NCBI RefSeq assembly: GCF_958298935.1
Contig: NC_084929.1
Location: forward strand, 30,507,501 to 30,571,500
From: Phragmites australis
Taxonomy: Eukaryota > Streptophyta > Magnoliopsida > Poales > Poaceae
Direction: 5' to 3'
DNA length: 64,000 nucleotides
Shown here: positions 59,059 to 64,000 of the stretch, one piece after another
Layout: each line of letters starts with the position of its first letter
How positions within the stretch are numbered: position 1 is the first letter of the stretch
Program-made: the position numbers and the translations under genes
Notes under the pieces: model-generated
The model's input: the letters and a program-made list of their open reading frames with translations, nothing else
What the model was told of the DNA's origin: nothing
Database searches by the model: none

Positions 59059-59607
59059 ATGCTAGTGCTAGAACTTCGTGAAGCCCTTGTGAAGGCATTG
59101 CTGGATCCGGAGCTCTACGAGGTAGCCATGGCCAAGCATCGATTCTTCTCCAATCCGTTGTATGTGAACAAGATCACCTACGATAAAGAAGATAATATCA
59201 TAGAAGATGGTGACCACAATCATTCACTCTACATCGAAGGGAACATAGGAGCTGCACATCTTCGCTGGATTCTCATCGACCCAGGGTCCGCCGTGAACAC
59301 ACTACCCTTCTGAAGTCTAATTTGGGTTGGGTTCACACCAGATGTGGTCATCTGCAGCTTCGAAAATTCAGAGACATCAACACTCGATGCCATCACCATT
59401 AGGATTCAGATATCTACCTATAGCTTCAAGGTACGGTTGTTCGTCATTGAAGCCAACACTTCATACTCGGTGCTCCTAGGGAGGCCATGGATCCACAAAT
59501 GTCGAGTGTTGCCCTCCACCCTTCGTCAATGCTTGAAATTTCTTGACGACAACAGGACGCAAAAGCATATCACTGGCAACATTTGTCCTTACACTGTCCA
59601 TGAGTAG
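59059..59607 (+). pseudogene. Retroelement aspartic protease pseudogene
   Basis: The frame 59059-59313 contains [17 protein letters not shown] and then a stop. The expected active-site triad D-S/T-G appears as D-P-G-S, so a residue is changed or inserted. The next open piece (59344-59607) carries [21 protein letters not shown], the conserved 'LGRPW' C-terminal part of plant gypsy proteases. It follows gag in the usual order, and no polymerase follows. Confidence 0.72.
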
Positions 59608-60280
59608 TACCATGCGACGCTAAATATTACTTCCCAGTTGCGGGAAGTAAACACCAGCTCAGACGGACTACACCAGCAGTTGACATACTAGTCAAGCCAG
59701 CGGCTCGACACGTGCAACATCAACAACCTGATGCGACAGCTGCTCGGTGAGCTCGACATGCACTACGATGGCAGCGACATGATGACTTCAATGTGTGGTG
59801 TAGCGGCAGCCTGACAGCCTCGACGCGCACTACAACATCAGCCCCACACCATCAAACACTCATGCATGTGGCCTGCACAATCTTGCATGGCACTGTAGCA
59901 TACTTGCATGATGTATAACATGAATGACATATATGCCTGAGATTGTGGCTATAGCAACCCGGCGATCTCAACGTATGATTGGGGGTTGCGGCCTGACTAT
60001 CTCGACATGAGCTGCGGAGGCACCCAGCTACCTCGACAAGCACCACGACACGATGGCTCGGCAAACTTGGCGCGCTACTTGGACAATGGGATGGCCTCGG
60101 TCCAGCTGCAGCAGCAACCCGGTTGCCTCAACCTGGGCAACAACAACAGTTCGTCTACTTCATCGCCCTTATGGATGCAGTTTGGCAACCTCGGCGCATG
60201 CAGTCTAGCGACCTCGACATGTGCCACGATAGTGTGTTGGTGGCCTCGGCTTGCGCCATGTGCAGCTGCAACGTGATACA

Positions 60281-61300
60281 CAACCATACATACGTATGCA
60301 TGGTTGAAGCAATAAGGAAATACATGCGAGCACCCAAATGGAAACGGAGAAAATATGAGATAATAGAGAGGTTTATTCAAGAGAAATGAGTATGTAATTT
60401 GTTCAAACAAATGCTTATCTAATCAAAGGGTGCACTGATAGTGCCCCACTACAATTTAAAGATCCTAGAGTTCATTTATTGACCCTAAGGAATCCAACCA
60501 AAGGAGTCCTTACATTCTACTAAAAGAACGGCTAAAAAAGAGAAATTTTGTTATTGGCTTCTCACGGAGCCAATATTGCATGGCCCGACCTCATCAGAGG
60601 TGAATCATTATTCCCGGCGGAGTTAGCCTCTCACCGGATCCATTTAGGATGCGCAGGAGATCATTATGATAGGTGATGCCTGTGTTTGGAAGATAAAATC
60701 CCTGCTGGTCAAGGTTGCATTGCGTCAAACCCAAAATTCCTTTTCACCAAGTCTCGTTTGAATTCGTTCTGAATTCAAACTCCACTTGGTGGGGGGGGGG
60801 GGCATTTGTTTGGCGATATTTTGTTCATAACCTTGGGGTATATTCTATCATCAATCTATGTGTTAAAGATGATATACATACTCACATGTGTGCTATCCAA
60901 GAAGCAAGAAGAAAAAAAGAAAGAAAGCACCTGCATGGGCATTCACCTACATGCATGATAAAGAGTGCATGGATTCACAAACCACATTCTTTTCTTTCTC
61001 TCTCCAGTACAACATAAATACTTATAGCCCGATGGGTTGTCCCACAGTAGTGGGACAATGCTTGTTCTTAAACCACCAGTCAACCTGCACGTAGCTAGAT
61101 ATATACGGCAACGTACTGTAGGCTCGATGCCCTCATAGGCTCATGTACCTGAGGTATGGGCCTGTCCTTATCTAGTCTCATGGTCCAACAGACCCAAGCT
61201 AAGAGCAGCATGCTTATCCATTCGGTGAAGCGGCGCTCTCATCCAACAAGAGCAGCTTAACCACCTCCAAGAATCACGCGCCTGCTGAACAGAATAGCGG
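60281..61300. other. Intergenic DNA, no gene recognised
   Basis: AT-rich, with a poly-G run at about 60791-60802. Short frames (up to 100 codons) are not recognisable. Confidence 0.4.
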
Positions 61301-62580
61301 CAGTGCTGCTTCACGATGTCCTCTCCCCGCTGGCTGCCCTAGCTGCTACCTATAAAAGGACCCCTTCTCTCCACATCCGGGGGAGGGACAGAGATCTATT
61401 TTCCACATACACCCATTTTCATTCGCATCCGTTCACAGTTCACACCCGCCCATGTAAGTCATCGCCAGGAGCCAGGAAACGAACGCGCATCCACTCCAAC
61501 TCGACGTCGTCAATTGCATCTCACAAGCCAAGATGAGAATGGTGTTCACGTCATCCATGGGTGAGCTTGTTTTTTTTTTAATTATTTTTCTCTCTCTCTC
61601 TCCTATCTCAGATCACATGCATGGATGGGTGGCCAGCTCCTATTACCCCAGACGCCATAGCTAAGACCTCCAAGCCTGCCACAGGAGATGTCGTTTGGGT
61701 ACATTAGTCGGTGTTGTAAGTCAAGCCGCATATCATCGATCGACAGACACCCAAATGTCCGTACATGCAGTGAAGGACATCTACGCTATCACCATGCAGC
61801 CACCACAACAACTTGTAGAGGCACACTTGGAGTTCGCCCTCGCATAGGGAGAAGCGCTTCGCTATGACGACCATTCGTGATATGTTGAGATGCAGTGTCC
61901 GGTCTGTTGTCGTGTTCATCTCTGAGTATAAGACGCTACCATCCAGTGGAGTGGTCGCCGAGATGAAGCCAAACACTTCGCCACAATCTGTGGAGCTACG
62001 GTGCCATCAAGATTGTGGTGGACGATGTCGAGGCTGCCGAGATGTTGCGTCATTCACCGAGACCCCAACGTCATCACGCTGGCTGCTGGATGTCACGCAC
62101 GACCTGGAGGTCAGCTAGTGCACTTAGGTGCATTGGTGCATGCATGCATACACGTACGCAGATCGTGAAGCTGAGCATTGGAGTGTACATGCTTTCACTG
62201 ACGGTGTTCCCTAGCCTGCGCGCACCGCTTATCTACACCAATTTCCTCTCACTTTCCTCCCATCCCGACGACACTGCCAAGTCATCAAATTGGACAAGCT
62301 GAGCGTCACCATGCATGATCTTCCATCTACTACGACTACGTGATGTTCATGACCGATGAGACCAAACAATAAGGGTGGGTGTAGGCCAATGCATCGGCTG
62401 CGCCACAACCGGCTCATGGACCGACGAGGCCATGGATGACGTTGGCGCCCCATCTACACCATTTACACCATCACATGCATGAAGAATGCGGAGCGAAGAC
62501 CGAAGAAGATGACCATGTACGCAGCTTAATCGGAGGTTCTCCAACTGGCTTCACCAGCACAAGCACAGGTAATTAACTAG
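61301..62580 (+). other. Promoter-like sequence followed by unidentified decayed coding-like DNA
   Basis: TATAAAAGG at 61351-61359 is followed, 174 bases later, by an ATG at 61533 that opens MRMVFTSSMG. A GT-AG pair (61561-61611, only 51 bp and so short for a plant intron) could join it to the sequence that follows. From 61630 to 62560 all frames have stops, but protein-like runs appear (for example TTIRDMLRCSVRSVVVFISEY near 61866, and AAEMLRH near 62033). I could not match it to a family. It may be a pseudogene or a transposon LTR and leader. Confidence 0.25.
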
Positions 62581-62996
62581 GAGTCTTTTGAGATCCTGGG
62601 AACCAGAAGGCCACGTTGCCTAAGTCGGATCATCGCCAATAGGCTATGGAGTGCACATATACAGATGGGAACCTGTATTTGTATTTATCAAAAATATGAA
62701 TAAAATATGTGTTCCTTATATTTCTTTGTTTATTTTGTGTACTTAGGTACACTGGCACACCCGCACCCTTACACCCCGGGCTAAGAAATTTTAGATGGAT
62801 TTCTCGCGTCCAAACAATTTATTTGATGGTTCTTGGAAAAATGTTGTAATTAGAAGCTCATGGAGAGATCCTAAGCTCAAATATGGGATAGAGAGATCAT
62901 GAGCTTGTGCCATTTGAAGTTGATTTCCTCAGTGTTGTCCAATATTCTGAAGCATCAATTGAAAACAGATTCTGAAGCATGTACTTATTAAAAAAA
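62581..62996. other. AT-rich DNA, nothing recognised
   Basis: No open frame of note. It ends in an A-run that provides the target site for the CACTA element that follows. Confidence 0.5.
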
Positions 62997-63857
62997 CACG
63001 AGTAGAAAAATGATTTGTACAGATGGTTTGAAAATTTCGTGCGGGACACTTTTTTGAACCGTCTGTGAACAAGAGTCTATACAAATTAGATTTGTACATA
63101 TAATTTTTGAATCGTCTGTACCAATTATTTGTACAGACGGCACATTATTGGAATCGTCCGTACTGGGTTTTTGGAGCTAAAAAAATTAAAAATATATTTT
63201 TTCTACCCACACCAACCCCTTATATTATTACATGGGTGTGGTCGGTAGTCACAAGATTTTTCACGTAAAATACCACGAGTTCGTTTTCTAGGAGTCGAAC
63301 ACGCAACCTCTAACCTTGCGTGAACATTTCTTACCGTCTCACCTGTCGTTCATTGCTGACTATTGTATAAAATAATCAATATAAGATATGCACTCAAAAT
63401 AAGTGGGACACTAGTTTGGACGGTTCTAAGTTTAGAACCGTCTGTACTGTTCTTTTTTATACAGACGGTTCTAATTTGAAACCGTTTGTACTATTAATAC
63501 CAATAGTACAGGCAATTGTAGTTTTAGAACCATATGTACTATTTCTTTATATACAAACAGTTCTAATTTAGAATTATCTATACTATTACTATCAATAGTG
63601 TAGACGGTTCTAAATTAGAACCATTTGGACAAAAAGTAACAGTACAGATAGTTACAAACCATAATAGTCTGTACTAATAATATAGACTGTTCTAGTTTAG
63701 AACCGTCTGTACTGTAGCGTCCCACTTTGTTATAAGTGCTCGTTATTATTTTTCTCAGATGGTTCTAGTTTGGAGCCGTATGTGACACCTTTTGTACAGA
63801 CAGCTTCATAGATCCGTCTGTACAGAGACGTCTCGCTAAATGGATTCTATAGTAGTG
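62997..63857. mobile_element. Non-autonomous CACTA element, 861 bp, TSD AAA
   Basis: The left end reads CACGAGTAGAAAAATG (CACTA with one change) and the right end, reverse complemented, reads CACTACTATAGAATCC. AAA flanks both sides (62994-62996, 63858-63860). Subterminal regions are full of a motif close to 'gtacagacggttctaa' and its complement: several between 63015 and 63165, and more than ten between 63430 and 63830. Such arrays are where CACTA transposase binds. There is no coding capacity. Confidence 0.82.
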
Positions 63858-64000
63858 AAAAGAACTACAAAAGCTGCATGAAACACTTATATGGAGTTCC
63901 AATTTGATGGTATGGCTAGGAAGCAACGAACTGAAATATTTGTTTTTCAGTTTCTTCTTAGCTACTTTTGTTAATCTCTGCTACTTTTTGCATTGGTCTT
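63858..64000. other. Window end, nothing recognised
   Basis: Short AT-rich flank after the CACTA element. Confidence 0.5.

Larger units (their letters stand above)
54240..60280 (+). mobile_element. gypsy-like retrotransposon relic with gag-protease only
   Basis: A primer-binding-site-like 'atcagagctggttc' at 54249 suggests an LTR ending near 54248. Downstream are broken gag frames (54511-58640) and a protease region (59059-59610). No reverse transcriptase, RNase H or integrase sequence follows; from 59650 to 60280 the DNA consists of repeated 'cctcgac..gcagc..ctacgac' text with poly-Gln/Asn-like frames. The LTR limits could not be established and the matching 3' LTR was not found before the window end. 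The order gag-protease without pol suggests a non-autonomous family or deletion. Confidence 0.65.

Overview
This is plant nuclear DNA, almost certainly from a grass (Poaceae). The evidence is intron-containing genes with GT-AG splice sites, an extremely GC-rich P450 coding region typical of grasses set in AT-rich flanks, and a dense, nested set of grass-type transposable elements (MULE, CACTA, hAT-type MITEs, Ty1/copia, Ty3/gypsy-like, LINE). I cannot name the species from sequence alone.

Only three loci look like complete host genes. (1) 17316-26748 (+): a cytochrome P450 of the CYP714 type (525 aa, 3 exons) whose first intron is 7.76 kb and full of transposon DNA. (2) 36705-40352 (+): a conserved plant WD40/transducin-like protein (455 aa, 8 exons). 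It carries a perfect 99-bp local duplication spanning the 3' end of intron 2 and the start of exon 3, which creates a decoy splice acceptor. (3) 52895-49919 (-): a protein with an Rpr2/Rpp21/SNM1-type zinc ribbon (388 aa, 2 exons), the family of RNase P/MRP subunits. In all three, hand-placed exon boundaries give a total length divisible by three and an unbroken reading frame.

Layout. 1-3300: intergenic, with an unclassified repetitive tract. 3325-9500: a decayed Mutator-like element split by a 2953-bp solo LTR with a perfect 5-bp target duplication. 9540-12030: MITE-like DNA and a broken glycerol-3-phosphate acyltransferase (GPAT) fragment. 12054-15458: a complete-ended but gag-protease-only copia element (294-bp LTRs, perfect CTTTT duplication). 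16510-16769: an inverted second copy of the MITE at 10160. 17316-26748: the P450 gene; its intron holds a hAT-type MITE with an 8-bp duplication, a SIRE/Maximus-like copia relic and a 184-bp tandem duplication. 27050-29330: LINE relic. 31857-32168: DYW-type PPR gene fragment. 32390-35564: probable second solo LTR, reversed. 36705-40352: WD40-like gene. 41459-41783: two exons and one intact intron of a phosphoglycerate mutase gene. 42222-48420: CACTA, fold-back and hAT-type elements, a TTGTAACT-rich array and a LINE interrupted by a MITE. 49919-52895: zinc-ribbon gene. 54240-60280: gag-protease-only gypsy-like relic. 62997-63857: CACTA element with a dense subterminal repeat array.

The three host genes do not form an obvious functional unit: one probably acts on gibberellin-type diterpenoids, one is a beta-propeller-like protein of unknown role, and one is an RNase P/MRP-subunit-like protein. 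No operons, CRISPR arrays, tRNA or rRNA genes were seen. I found no novel biological system. The points most worth checking are the exon duplication in the WD40 gene, the transposon-laden P450 intron, the gene fragments with preserved introns, and the two retroelements reduced to gag-protease.
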